64,000 nucleotides of DNA from Deinococcus sp. HSC-46F16 (lineage in GTDB: Bacteria; Deinococcota; Deinococci; Deinococcales; Deinococcaceae). The translations under genes and the position numbers were made by a program. Positions 9,567-18,477 of the stretch are shown one piece after another; position 1 is the stretch's first letter; the number at the start of each line of letters is the position of its first letter. The stretch is from assembly GCF_024171495.1 (NCBI RefSeq), contig NZ_JALJZW010000003.1, positions 204,001 through 268,000 on the forward strand. Reading direction: 5' to 3'. Below the pieces are notes generated by a model. That model had not been told where the DNA came from. It worked only from the letters and a program-made list of their open reading frames with translations, and did no database searches.

Positions 9567-9755
9567 TCAGTTCGCGTAGCGCTCGGCGCGGCTCTGCGCC
9601 TCAAGGCGGTGGTGCAGCCGGACCTCCTCTTCGGTCACGACGAGGGCGCGGCTCGTGATCTCCTCACCGCCCCGCTGCCACACCAGCGGACGGGCGGTCA
9701 GGCTGGACAGAAGGCGCTGGAGACGAAGTTTTTCGGGGAGGATAGGCGTCTTCAT
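9567..9755 (-). CDS. 62-residue ORF downstream of ilvC copy 1
   Basis: A small ORF 88 bases downstream of the first ilvC on the same strand. It starts MKTPILPEKLRLQRLLSSL and ends EEEVRLHHRLEAQSRAERYAN. Its C-terminal third has a counterpart at the same place behind the second ilvC (EEEVRRHHRLEAQAGPERSAS, 23433-23498), and the DNA is clearly alignable, so the ORF was duplicated together with ilvC. The protein is charged and probably helical. It has no recognised domain and no strong ribosome binding site. It could be a short soluble protein of unknown role or just the conserved 3' region of the duplicated block. Confidence 0.45.
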   Translation of the reverse strand: MKTPILPEKLRLQRLLSSLTARPLVWQRGGEEITSRALVVTEEEVRLHHRLEAQSRAERYAN

Positions 9756-9843
9756 GCCCGGAGTGTGCGCCGGACACCAAAGGACCCGCCACCCCCGTCG
9801 GCCAGGCTGTCCCACCGGCCAGGACGGGCGGCCGACCTCTGGC

Positions 9844-10854
<1,011 letters not shown>

Positions 10855-10900
10855 AGGGGGATTGTCCTACAACCGGAACCGGGGGGCACCTCCGCCCGCG

Positions 10901-11239
10901 CTACCCGTCGCGCCCGTGGACCTGGGCGGGGGGATGGGTGGCCTCCACCGCCGTGAAGGCTTCGAGAATCTGGTAGCGGTGCCGCGCTCCCTCGGGCACC
11001 ACCCAGGAGTTGCCGGGCTCGAGCAGCAGCATGGAGCCCTCCAGGTGCAGCTCGGCGCGGCCCGAGATCACGAAGCCCACCGTCTCGTAGGGCCGGGTGT
11101 GAAACTCGTCGCCCCCGCCGGGCTGCTGGTCTTCCCACAGCCGCATGGAGAGGGACTTGCCGCTCACGAGGTACTTCTGACCGTCGGGACCTTTGGGCGA
11201 GTGGCGGGAATCGACCTTCTGGGCAGTGGTGTCACTCAT
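10901..11239 (-). CDS. Small cupin-domain protein
   Basis: A 112-residue single-domain cupin. The two cupin motifs are recognisable: FHTRPYETVGFVISGRAEL (motif 1 with the ETVGF segment) and PGNSWVVPEGARHRYQIL (motif 2, P-G-x5-P-x-G-x2-H). A metal centre is possible, but few of the usual motif 1 histidines are present. Stand-alone cupins range from sugar isomerases to quercetinases and metal-dependent regulators, so the function is open. It is 46 bases upstream of ilvC copy 1 on the same strand and likely co-transcribed with it. An AATACT box and GGAAGG lie just before the ATG. Confidence 0.75.
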   Translation of the reverse strand: MSDTTAQKVDSRHSPKGPDGQKYLVSGKSLSMRLWEDQQPGGGDEFHTRPYETVGFVISGRAELHLEGSMLLLEPGNSWVVPEGARHRYQILEAFTAVEATHPPAQVHGRDG

Positions 11240-11441
11240 GGTGCCTTCCAGTATTCCGGCCCCGCGCCAGCGCCGAAAAACAGGAAAAGGTCATGAAGGT
11301 CCACCCAAGACGGGAGCCCGACTCGACCCCGCCGCGGCGGGGGGCAGGCGTGCGGTAGTCTCGCGGCCAGACCATGACGGTTTTTCCAGGCCCAGGCGTC
11401 CTCCCGCTCGGCGCACTCGGGGGCAACCCCACGGCAGCAGC

Positions 11442-11804
11442 GTGACCGCCTACCTCGCAGTGGGCCTGCTCGTCTACCTGGGCTGGCTGGCGCTGGGCTC
11501 GCGGTGGATGACGTCGGCCGAACGCCCCGCGTTGGGGCGGGCCGCGGCGGGAACGCTCGTGCTGGCCGCCCTGCTGACCCTCTTCACCCTCCGCGAAGCG
11601 CCCGTCGCCGCGCAGCTCACCCTTCCGGTCAGCCTCGTGCTGTGGCCCGCCGCCCTGAGCGTCTGCCTCGTCGCGGGCCTCGTGCTGCTCCTGCGCGGCC
11701 GCTGGGCGCGGGGGTGGCCGCTGCTGGGCCTGCCCGTGGCCGCCCTGCTGGCGGTCCTGATCCTGGCTCCGCAGCGAGCGGCGGCGGGGCTGCCCCCCTT
11801 CTAG
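11442..11804 (+). CDS. Small integral membrane protein, unknown
   Basis: A 120-residue protein from a GTG start (GTG ACC GCC TAC). The upstream in-frame ATG would add an arginine and proline-rich, non-homologous extension. Four hydrophobic segments are visible: YLAVGLLVYLGWLALGS, AAAGTLVLAALLTLFTL, LTLPVSLVLWPAALSVCLVA and WPLLGLPVAALLAVLILA, separated by short basic loops. The predicted product is a four-helix inner-membrane protein. I recognise no family. It is convergent with the short HTH-like ORF that follows. Confidence 0.55.
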   Translation: MTAYLAVGLLVYLGWLALGSRWMTSAERPALGRAAAGTLVLAALLTLFTLREAPVAAQLTLPVSLVLWPAALSVCLVAGLVLLLRGRWARGWPLLGLPVAALLAVLILAPQRAAAGLPPF

Positions 11805-11827
11805 ACCGCGCGTTCCCGGCTCACCCC

Positions 11828-12010
11828 TCACCCCTGGTCCGCAGCCTGCTTCTGGACATGGTGATGGGCGAGGTTGGCGGGCATGCCCAGCAGGCGGGCG
11901 ACCTCGCTGGGGGAAGCGGGGTCCCGGAAGTGCCCCAGAAAGGCCGTCTGGCCCAGGGCGTTGGCGGCTTCGGGATCGGTGAGCACCAGCTCGGGCACCT
12001 GGAGGGGCAT
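11828..12010 (-). pseudogene. Short ArsR-like winged-helix fragment
   Basis: A 60-residue ORF (from the ATG at 12010; a longer 105-residue version would begin at 12145). The segment LVLTDPEAANALGQTAFLGHF followed by PSEVARLLGMPANLAHHHVQK has the pattern of the first helices and recognition helix of an ArsR-like winged-helix regulator. It stops right after the recognition helix, where relatives continue with the wing and further helices. I read it as the N-terminal remnant of a transcriptional regulator. A very short functional protein is less likely but not excluded. Confidence 0.5.
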
Positions 12011-12156
12011 GCCGCCATCATGCGCGGCCCGGCTTTCAGTCCTCCAGGGCACAGGCTGAAAGCCGGGGGCGGGGAGCGGAGGGGCGCCTTCCCCCGTCCC
12101 CGGCGCTGGCGCATTCCCTACCGTCGCCGGGGCCTCCTCCGGCATATCGTGCCCCG

Positions 12157-13296
12157 GTGAGTGACCGGATTTCGGGGCCGCCGCGCCCGTCAGCCTCTGC
12201 CCCCCCCAGCCTGCCTGCCCCGGTGGCCGCCGTCATCGCGCAGGAGGCGGCGGCGCGGGACGCCGACGGGGCCTTTCCCGCCGCCTCCTTTCAGGCCCTG
12301 CGGGAGGCGGGGCTGCTGACGGCCACCCTGCCCACCCCGCTGGGGGGACAGGGGGTGGAGGGGGCGGCCCTGCTGCCGCTGCTGCGCGAGATCGGCCGCG
12401 CGGGCCTGCCGGTGGGCCGGGTGTACGAGGGCCACGTCAACGCGCTGGAGCTGATCCGGCGATACGGAACGCCCGCTCAGCTCGCCCGCGCCGCGCGGGA
12501 CGCCCACGCCGGGGAACTGTTCGGCGTGTGGAACACCGAGGACGGGCCGGGGCTGCGGCTGGTGCGGGGGCCGGGCGGCCTGATCCTCGCGGGCGGCAAG
12601 ACCTTCGCCTCCGGCCTGGGCCACGTCACCCGGCCCCTGCTGCCCGCCGAGGCCGAGGAAGGCCGCGTGATGGTGCTGCTGCCCGCCGGGCGCGAGCCGG
12701 GGGTGCCGGACCTCCGCTTCTGGCACCCGCTGGGTATGCGGGCAACCGTCTCGGGCCGGGTGGAGTACACCGGGGCGCGGGTGCGGGAAGAAGACCTGAT
12801 CGGGCAGCCCGGCGACTACTACCGCCAGCCCGAGTTCGGTGGGGGCGCCGTGCGCTTCCTGGCCGTGCAACTCGGCGGAGCCGACGCCGTGGTCGCCTCG
12901 GCGCGGACCGTGCTGCGGCGGCTGGGCCGCGCGGGCGACGACGTGCAGCGGCTGCGCTTCGCGGAGGTGGCGGTGCGGCTGGAGGCGGCCTGGCACCTCA
13001 CCCGCGAGGCTGGGCGGCGGCTGGCGGCGTGGCCGGAAGACCGCGACCCCGCACCCCTGCTGGCCTACGTGGCCCTGGCCCGCACCGCGGCCGAGGACGC
13101 CTGCCTGCTCGCGTGTGAGGCCGCCGAGCGGGCGGTCGGTGCCCGGGGCCTGCTCGCGCCCTGGCCCACCGAGCGGCTGCTGCGCGACCTGCGGATGTAC
13201 CTGCGCCAGCCCGCCCCCGACGCGGCGCGGCTGGCGGCAGGTGCCTGGCTGCTGGATGCCCCCGAGGGCACCGTGGACCCCTGGGAGGAGGCGTGA
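12157..13296 (+). CDS. Acyl-CoA dehydrogenase-like flavoprotein
   Basis: A 379-residue protein with the acyl-CoA dehydrogenase fold: an N-terminal helical part (FQALREAGLLTATLPTPLGGQG), a middle beta region (FGVWNTEDGPGLRL, GGKTFASGLGHVTRPL), and a C-terminal helical bundle (VVASARTVLRRLGRAGDDVQRLRFAEVAVRLEAA). No clear catalytic Glu motif of classical fatty-acid enzymes can be assigned, so the substrate is not known. Its stop codon overlaps the GTG of the next gene (GTGA), and that gene's stop overlaps the third gene's ATG, giving a tightly coupled three-gene operon of dehydrogenase, PIG-L deacetylase and methyltransferase. Confidence 0.82.
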   Translation: MSDRISGPPRPSASAPPSLPAPVAAVIAQEAAARDADGAFPAASFQALREAGLLTATLPTPLGGQGVEGAALLPLLREIGRAGLPVGRVYEGHVNALELIRRYGTPAQLARAARDAHAGELFGVWNTEDGPGLRLVRGPGGLILAGGKTFASGLGHVTRPLLPAEAEEGRVMVLLPAGREPGVPDLRFWHPLGMRATVSGRVEYTGARVREEDLIGQPGDYYRQPEFGGGAVRFLAVQLGGADAVVASARTVLRRLGRAGDDVQRLRFAEVAVRLEAAWHLTREAGRRLAAWPEDRDPAPLLAYVALARTAAEDACLLACEAAERAVGARGLLAPWPTERLLRDLRMYLRQPAPDAARLAAGAWLLDAPEGTVDPWEEA

Positions 13297-14006
13297 GGGG
13301 CGCCCAGACGCTGACCCCAGCCAGCCTCCCCGCTCCGGTCTGGGTCGTCGCCCCGCACCCGGACGACGAGGCGCTGGGCTGCGGCGGGTTGATCGCCGCG
13401 CTGGGCGCCGCCGGGCGGGAGGTCCGGGCCTTGCTGCTCAGCGACGGGGGCCTCTCGCACCCCAGTTCCCCGAGCCATCCCCGCGAGCGGCTGGCCGGGG
13501 CGCGGCTCGCGGAGTGGCAAGCGGGGCTGGCCGAGCTGGGCGTGCCCGCCGCACGGACCCGGACGCTGGGGCTGCCGGACGGGGAGCTGCACGCCTGCGC
13601 TGAGGCGATCACCCGGGGCGCCCTGGCCGCTTTTCGCGAGGCCCCGCCGGGCACGCTGCTCCTCCCCTGGGCACGCGACCCCCACCCGGACCACCGGGCG
13701 GCCTGGGCACCGCTGCTGCGGGCGGCCCGCGCCTTTCCCGGTGTCCGGCTGCTGGCCTATACGGTCTGGCTGGAGGAACGCGGCGACCCCGCCGACCATC
13801 CCCGCCCCGGCGAGACCCGGCCCCTCACGCTGGACGTGCGCCCCTGGCTGGCCCCCAAGCGGCGGGCGATCCGGGCGCACCGGACCCAACTCGGCCTGAT
13901 CGCCGACGACCCGCGCGGCTTCTCCCTGCCCACGAGCCTGGTGGGGCGGGCGCTGAACGGCACCGAGACCTACCATGAGGTCGCTCCCCAGGAGGTCCCC
14001 GCATGA
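13293..14006 (+). CDS. PIG-L (LmbE) family deacetylase
   Basis: A 237-residue zinc-dependent deacetylase of the PIG-L/LmbE family. The metal motif is APHPDDEALGCGG (about 20-32), and the second metal His lies in DPHPDHRAAW (about 129). The family removes acetyl groups from N-acetylglucosaminyl compounds such as those in GPI, mycothiol or bacillithiol synthesis; here the substrate is unknown. The start is GTG at 13293, inside the end of the dehydrogenase gene, preceded by GGGAGGAGG. The tight overlap on both sides suggests that the three products act on one small molecule or glycolipid. Confidence 0.88.
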   Translation: MRGAQTLTPASLPAPVWVVAPHPDDEALGCGGLIAALGAAGREVRALLLSDGGLSHPSSPSHPRERLAGARLAEWQAGLAELGVPAARTRTLGLPDGELHACAEAITRGALAAFREAPPGTLLLPWARDPHPDHRAAWAPLLRAARAFPGVRLLAYTVWLEERGDPADHPRPGETRPLTLDVRPWLAPKRRAIRAHRTQLGLIADDPRGFSLPTSLVGRALNGTETYHEVAPQEVPA

Positions 14007-14596
14007 CACCCCCCGACGAGACCCTGCCCGACGCCTACTTCGAGGACGTGTACCGCGCGAGCGCCGACCCCTGGAACTTCGAGACCAGCGCGTACGAGCA
14101 CGCCAAGTACGCCCGCACCCTGGCCGCCCTGCCGCGCGAACGCTACGCCCGCGCCCTGGAGGTGGGCTGCTCCATCGGGGTCCTGACGGGCCTGCTGGCG
14201 GAGCGGGCAGACACTTTGCTGAGCGTGGACGTGAATGAGCAGGCCCTCGCCCGCGCCCGCGAGCGCAACCGGGACCGCCGGAACGTGACCTTCGAGCGCC
14301 GCCGCCTCCCCGCCGAGGCGCCTCCCGGCCCCTTTGACCTGATCGTGCTCTCCGAGGTGGGGTACTACTTCAGCACGCGGGACCTGGAAGAGGTGCTGGA
14401 CGTGCTGACGGGGCGCCTCGCTCCCGGCGGCGACCTGATCCTGGTCCACTGGACGCCCTTCGTGCCCGACTACCCGCAGACGGGCGACGCGGTGCACGGG
14501 GCCGCCCTGCGCCGCACGCCCGCTTCCCTGACCCACCGCTGCGGCGAGCGCCACGAGCACTACCGGCTGGACGTGCTGAGCAAGCCCGGAACCTGA
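14003..14596 (+). CDS. NodS-like SAM-dependent methyltransferase
   Basis: A 197-residue class I methyltransferase. Motif I is ALEVGCSIGVLTGLLAER (about 52-69), the acidic post-I residue lies in LLSVDVNEQAL, and motif II is FDLIVLSEVGYYF. The opening YFEDVYRASADPWNFETSAYEHAKYA matches the NodS group, whose founder N-methylates a chitin oligosaccharide after a deacetylase acts. Here it likewise follows a PIG-L deacetylase with an ATGA overlap, so N-methylation of a freed amine is a reasonable inference. It ends at a convergent junction with a glycosyltransferase. Confidence 0.85.
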   Translation: MTPPDETLPDAYFEDVYRASADPWNFETSAYEHAKYARTLAALPRERYARALEVGCSIGVLTGLLAERADTLLSVDVNEQALARARERNRDRRNVTFERRRLPAEAPPGPFDLIVLSEVGYYFSTRDLEEVLDVLTGRLAPGGDLILVHWTPFVPDYPQTGDAVHGAALRRTPASLTHRCGERHEHYRLDVLSKPGT

Positions 14597-14601
14597 ACAG
14601 A

Positions 14602-14674
14602 GCCCGCCGCCCACCCGCCCCGGAGCCTCAGCGGTGGCCCCACCGCTTAACCGGAATGGGGATGGGCGGCGGGC
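14602..14674. terminator. Nested hairpins at a convergent junction
   Basis: An outer inverted repeat GCCCGCCGCCCA / TGGGCGGCGGGC (14602-14613 and 14663-14674) encloses an inner one, AGCGGTGG / CCACCGCT (14630-14637 and 14640-14647). It sits between the methyltransferase stop and the stop of the glycosyltransferase gene, overlapping the end of the latter, and could end transcription from both sides. No T-run is present. Confidence 0.45.
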
Positions 14675-15762
14675 ACCCGCCCGGGGGCGAATGCCTGAAG
14701 CTGCCCGCGCACCTCGGCCAGCGCCCGCGCGACGGGGACCGGGGCGTAGCGCTCCTGCCACAGCCCGGCCCCGAGGCGGGCGGCGTGGGCGGCTTCCAGC
14801 CCCAGGCCGAGGGTGGGTGCCCGCAGCGCTTCCCGGAGCTGGGCGGCCGGCGCCAGCCAGCGCCCCGGCAACCCGGCGTGCCAGCCCCGCCGCCGGGCTT
14901 CTTTGAGCGCCGCTTCGGCCTGGGCGAGTGCCGCCACCTCGGCGGCTCCGGGCACCCGCCACGCTGCCGGGGCCGCGTGCCACTCGGCCAGCTGGGTGCT
15001 CAGGCCCACCGGCACGCGGCCACCCAGGCGGGCGCTGGTGTGCACGCGGGCGTGCGGGGTACGCCGCACCCGCAGGTCGTGGCGGCGCAGGCCCTGAATC
15101 AGGGCCACGTCCTCCAGATGCGGCACGTCGGGCACGCCGCCCACCTCGCGGTACGCCCGCAGGGTCAGGGCCAGATTCGCCCCAAAGTGCTGGTGGTGCC
15201 GGGGCCAGGGGTCGAAGGGGTCAGGGTTGAGCTGCGCGGTGAGGCGCTCGGCGGCCAGCCGGTAGGCCGCGTCTTGCAGGTACACCCGCCGCACCGGGCC
15301 GGGCAGCCGCGCCCGTTCCTCGGGCCGCAGCAGGATGCGCCCGCACACCGCGTCGGCCCCCGACTCCGCGGCCCGGCGCAACTGCCACAGCCAGTCCGGC
15401 GCGGGCACGCTGTCGGCGTCGGTGGTCACGATCAGGCCCTGCGGGTCATCCCCCAGCCGGGCGGCGGCCAGCTCCAGCGCGGCCCGCCGGGCGCCCACCA
15501 CGTTGGCGCGGCCGGGAGGCAGGGTGCAGCTCAGCACCCGCACCGGGCGACCCGCGGGAAGAGCCTGCACCGCCCGCCGGGCCGTGTCGTCGGTGGAGTT
15601 GTTCACCAGGATCCAGACCTCGTACCCCTCCAGCGGCGCTCCGCCTGCCCCCACCTGCGCGGCGAGGGCACGGACCGCGCCGCCGATTCGCCCGGCCTCG
15701 TTGCGGGCCGGGACGGCGACGACGGTGTGAGGCAGGGCGGTGTGGGAAAGGGGCACCGGCAT
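14647..15762 (-). CDS. Family 2 glycosyltransferase
   Basis: A 371-residue GT-A-fold glycosyltransferase. The N-terminal nucleotide-sugar part begins TVVAVPARNEAGRIGGAVRAL, contains the second-strand segment VWILVNNSTDDTA, and has the metal-binding DxD as TTDADSVPAPDWL (about 118). A later segment (GGVPDVPHLEDVALIQGLRR) carries the acidic residues usual for the catalytic base. No transmembrane helix is obvious. It faces the dehydrogenase, deacetylase and methyltransferase operon; this set of four functions recurs as neighbours in other bacteria, so it probably glycosylates the same product although it is on the opposite strand. Confidence 0.85.
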   Translation of the reverse strand: MPVPLSHTALPHTVVAVPARNEAGRIGGAVRALAAQVGAGGAPLEGYEVWILVNNSTDDTARRAVQALPAGRPVRVLSCTLPPGRANVVGARRAALELAAARLGDDPQGLIVTTDADSVPAPDWLWQLRRAAESGADAVCGRILLRPEERARLPGPVRRVYLQDAAYRLAAERLTAQLNPDPFDPWPRHHQHFGANLALTLRAYREVGGVPDVPHLEDVALIQGLRRHDLRVRRTPHARVHTSARLGGRVPVGLSTQLAEWHAAPAAWRVPGAAEVAALAQAEAALKEARRRGWHAGLPGRWLAPAAQLREALRAPTLGLGLEAAHAARLGAGLWQERYAPVPVARALAEVRGQLQAFAPGRVPAAHPHSG

Positions 15763-15852
15763 GACTGGGGTGCAGGCTAGCCCAAGCGGACTCGACCGGA
15801 CGGCAAGAATTCACCGAATCTGCCCCGCGTGCCGGACCCCACCCGGCGGGGC

Positions 15853-16458
15853 TCAGCCCGCTTCCCAGTACCGCTCGCCCGCGCAGTCCCGGCACAGCGG
15901 CCCGCCGGGTCCGGTCACCTCGCGCCCGTTGATGATCTCCTCGCCGCAGGCGCCGCAGACGGCCCGCACGCCCGGCACGCTGACCAGCGCCGCGAGGTCG
16001 AGGGTCAGCCGCACAGGCTGCACGGTGAACACCTCCTCGTCGGGCCAGGTCCGGTAGGCGGCCATATAGGCGTCCCAGCGCTTTTGCCCCTCCGGGCGGC
16101 CCTCCCGCACCCGGGCACGCAGGTCGGGGCGGGGTGCGATCCTCACGGCGCGGCCCGTCCGCGTGTCCACGAACGTCGCCGCGACCTTGCCGTGGTCGAC
16201 GAGCCGCATCGTGCGGCGCCCCAACCAGCAGCCGCTCGCCACCGACACGCCGTCCGCGAAGCAGCCGTCCGTCTCCACGAACACCAGCACCCGCTTGTCG
16301 GTGCGCGGAAACTCCAGCTCCAGCCACGCCCCGGCCAGCAGCCCCGCACGGGCGCCCAGCACCTGCCGGGGGCAGAGGTGCCGGTGCAGGGCGGCGCTCT
16401 GTGCCAGCAGCGCGGGCAACCGTTCCAACCGGGCGGGGAGGGGGTCAGGGGGGGTCAT
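15853..16458 (-). CDS. FmdE-family protein with C-terminal zinc ribbon
   Basis: A 201-residue protein. The ATG at 16458 is chosen because AAGGAG lies 6 bases upstream; the longer frame has no site. The core HRHLCPRQVLGARAGLL, followed by ETDGCFADGVSVASGCWLGR and MRLVDHGKVAATF, is the pattern of the formylmethanofuran dehydrogenase subunit E (FmdE/FwdE) family, with conserved His and Cys residues that may bind a metal. The end carries CGACGEEIINGREV and CRDCAG, a four-Cys zinc ribbon. FmdE genes in non-methanogens are linked to molybdenum or tungsten enzymes, but no such enzyme is in this window. The 359 bases upstream look structured (see findings). Confidence 0.82.
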   Translation of the reverse strand: MTPPDPLPARLERLPALLAQSAALHRHLCPRQVLGARAGLLAGAWLELEFPRTDKRVLVFVETDGCFADGVSVASGCWLGRRTMRLVDHGKVAATFVDTRTGRAVRIAPRPDLRARVREGRPEGQKRWDAYMAAYRTWPDEEVFTVQPVRLTLDLAALVSVPGVRAVCGACGEEIINGREVTGPGGPLCRDCAGERYWEAG

Positions 16459-16817
16459 GGGGGCTCCTTCTGGGGACGTCGGGGGCGCGGCGAGGCGCCG
16501 CCCCGGACGATACCCCGGGGCCGCCCCGTGGACGGCAATCCTGCTCACCCCCGCCCGCCACGACACGGGCGGCCGGAGGCCCAGGCCCCGGGGCCGGGAG
16601 GCGATCCGGCAGGGGCAGACCTCGGCTCCCCAACAGGAGGAGCCCATAGGCCACAAAACGTTCCGTGAGACCTACGCGCCTACCGGGGGCGGCGGCGTGC
16701 AGATCGCCGCGGCTGCCCCCTCCGTCCCACAGGGGGCGCCTGGAGGACAGCCGTGACGTGGGTGCGGATGAACTTTTCGGAGGCGCCGGGGGGACGCGGC
16801 CAGGAGAGGAGGCCCCT
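16459..16817. other. Non-coding stretch with hairpins upstream of the FmdE gene
   Basis: About 360 bases with no supported ORF. On the minus strand it holds several GC-rich inverted repeats, such as GGCTCC / GGAGCC about 170 bases before the FmdE start, and a GGATTGCCG segment closer in. It may be an ordinary 5' leader or a structured RNA. The triple META gene ends at its right edge. Confidence 0.4.
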
Positions 16818-17954
16818 TTAGTTGCGCGTGAAGGTGAGGGTGACGCCCTGTGCCCGCAGGGTCAGGCCCGCCGCCGTGACGGTCAGGGTGGGCCGCGCGG
16901 CCAGCAGGGCAGGCAGGTCCACGGGTGCGGGCGGCTCGGAGCAGGCCCGCAGGGTGCGGATCGGCTCTCCCGTCAGGACCAGGGTGGCGGCGTCGAGGCG
17001 GTAGGGAGCGGCGTACCCGTTGCAGCCGTCGCTGCCGCTCAGGCGCGTGGCCTCGAAGGTCAGCGTGACGGGCGGGACGGCCGGAGCCACCGCCCGGCCT
17101 CCCACGGCCGTGAGGGTGTAGGTCTGGCCGCGCAAGGCGGCGGACGTCGGCTGGCCACTCTCCTGGGCGGTGCCCACGCGGCGGAAGACCAGCGTGCGGC
17201 CATTCGCCGCCGTCAGGGTGAGGGTCTGGCCGTCCACGCTGGCCCGCAGGGACGGCCCGGTCAGGAAGCGCAGGAAGACCGCCTCCTGGGCATTCACGGC
17301 GGGGGCGCACGCCATCCGGGTGGTCGCCAGGGGGCCGAAGGTCACCCGGCCCGCCCCCGCCTGCACGCTTCCGGTCAGGCGGTTGCACCCGCCCGAGCCC
17401 GTCACGCGGGTCCCCGCAAAGGTCAGGCTGGGCGCGTTCCCGGCCAGCGGCCGCAGGGCCGTGCCGCCCGCGAGCTGCCACGTTCCGTCCAGGGTCAGGC
17501 GGTGTTCGGTCACGCTGCCTCCTGCGGCCGGGGCCGGTGTTCCCGCCCGGAACAGCAGGCGGTCGCGGGCTCCCGCGAAGAGGGTCAGGGTCTGGCCGCT
17601 GAGCTCATAGCCCGTCACCTGCCGCAGCAGGTTCAGGAAACGGGTCTCGCCCTCCCCCACCGCCCCCGGACAGGCCCGGCGGGTCGTCGCCAGCGGGCCG
17701 AAGCGCAGCACGTCGGCGCGGCTCGCGTACCCCCCCCGGTAGGTGTTGCAGCCGGTGGAGCCGGAGGCCGTGCGGCCGTCGAGCCGCAGGGTGGGCCGCT
17801 CCGGTCCCGTGGGCGTGAAGGTCCGCCCGCCTTCCTGAAGCGACGCCAATATCCACGTGACGCCCGTCGGCACCGGAGACGGAACCGACTGGGCACCGAC
17901 CGCCCCCGCGAGGGCGAGGGCCGTGAGGGAAATCAAGGCAGTGAGGCTGCGCAT
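16818..17954 (-). CDS. Secreted protein with three META domains
   Basis: A 378-residue exported protein. The start at 17954 gives a clear signal peptide (MRSLTALISLTALALAGAVGA); the longer in-frame ORF runs into a dispersed repeat. Three successive META (HslJ-like) domains follow, each with the GCNxY or GCNRL turn and a closing Cys: STGCNTYRGGY with FGPLATTRRACPG, SGGCNRLTGSV with FGPLATTRMACAP, and SDGCNGYAAPY with TLRACSEPP. META domains are small beta domains of the cell envelope; HslJ is tied to novobiocin resistance and stress in E. coli. Three in one chain is unusual. The third domain is the most diverged. Confidence 0.85.
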   Translation of the reverse strand: MRSLTALISLTALALAGAVGAQSVPSPVPTGVTWILASLQEGGRTFTPTGPERPTLRLDGRTASGSTGCNTYRGGYASRADVLRFGPLATTRRACPGAVGEGETRFLNLLRQVTGYELSGQTLTLFAGARDRLLFRAGTPAPAAGGSVTEHRLTLDGTWQLAGGTALRPLAGNAPSLTFAGTRVTGSGGCNRLTGSVQAGAGRVTFGPLATTRMACAPAVNAQEAVFLRFLTGPSLRASVDGQTLTLTAANGRTLVFRRVGTAQESGQPTSAALRGQTYTLTAVGGRAVAPAVPPVTLTFEATRLSGSDGCNGYAAPYRLDAATLVLTGEPIRTLRACSEPPAPVDLPALLAARPTLTVTAAGLTLRAQGVTLTFTRN

Positions 17955-18010
17955 GCTCCTGTTGTAAGCCACGAAGCTGACAGGGGCCTGAGGAACCTGC
18001 GGCGGGGTGA

Positions 18011-18105
18011 GACGGAGTCCGGCCCAGCAGGAACCAAGACTGTTCAATCCGGGCGGACCTGCAAAGCTGCGGGGCAGAGCGAGCAGGAACGTGACGGTTG
18101 CCAGG
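18011..18105 (+). repeat. Dispersed repeat copy B
   Basis: Starts GGAGTCCGGCCCAGCAGG and contains GGGGCAGAGCGAGCAGGAAC and GACGGTTGCCAGG. It aligns with the copies at 9.4, 20.7 and 21.5 kb. It lies 57 bases upstream of the META gene start, so it may supply or disturb that promoter. Confidence 0.7.
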
Positions 18106-18321
18106 AGGGCACCGATTCGGTCACGGCCAGGAGGCATCACCCGCTCCCAGACACTTTTCAACCGCTCTCAGCCAAGCCCCAGACGGGGCGACGGCTTGGA
18201 CACGAACCGCATGAGCCGCGTGTGGGAGCGCTTGGCCGCGCTCTCATCACGGGCACCGCTTCCGGTCAAGGCGCCTTGGCCCCGGCCAAACGCGCCTGCC
18301 TGGCCCGCTGGGGCATCTTCC

Positions 18322-18418
18322 GGGGGCAGGGCGAAGGGAGGCGTCCACCTTCTCAACAACGGACGTGCGAGCGGGCCGGAGGCCGGTCCCCCGGCGGGTT
18401 CGATTCCCGCTGCCCGCA
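18322..18418 (+). other. tRNA-like 3' half (T-arm plus acceptor strand)
   Basis: A perfect T-arm, GCGGG-TTCGATT-CCCGC (18394-18410), is followed at once by TGCCCGC and A, the layout of a tRNA 3' end. GGGGGCA at 18322-18328 could pair with TGCCCGC with one mismatch. A GGCCGGAGGCC hairpin just before the T-arm could be a long variable arm. No regular D-arm or 7-base anticodon loop fits between them (CGTCC and GGACG pair across a 14-base loop), and no CCA is encoded. I read it as a tRNA remnant or a tRNA-like element rather than a working gene. Confidence 0.3.
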
Positions 18419-18477
18419 CGGGGCGGGGCGGCCACGGCACGGTCGCCCCTTTCGCGGGTGTGCGGGGGCGCTCCGCT

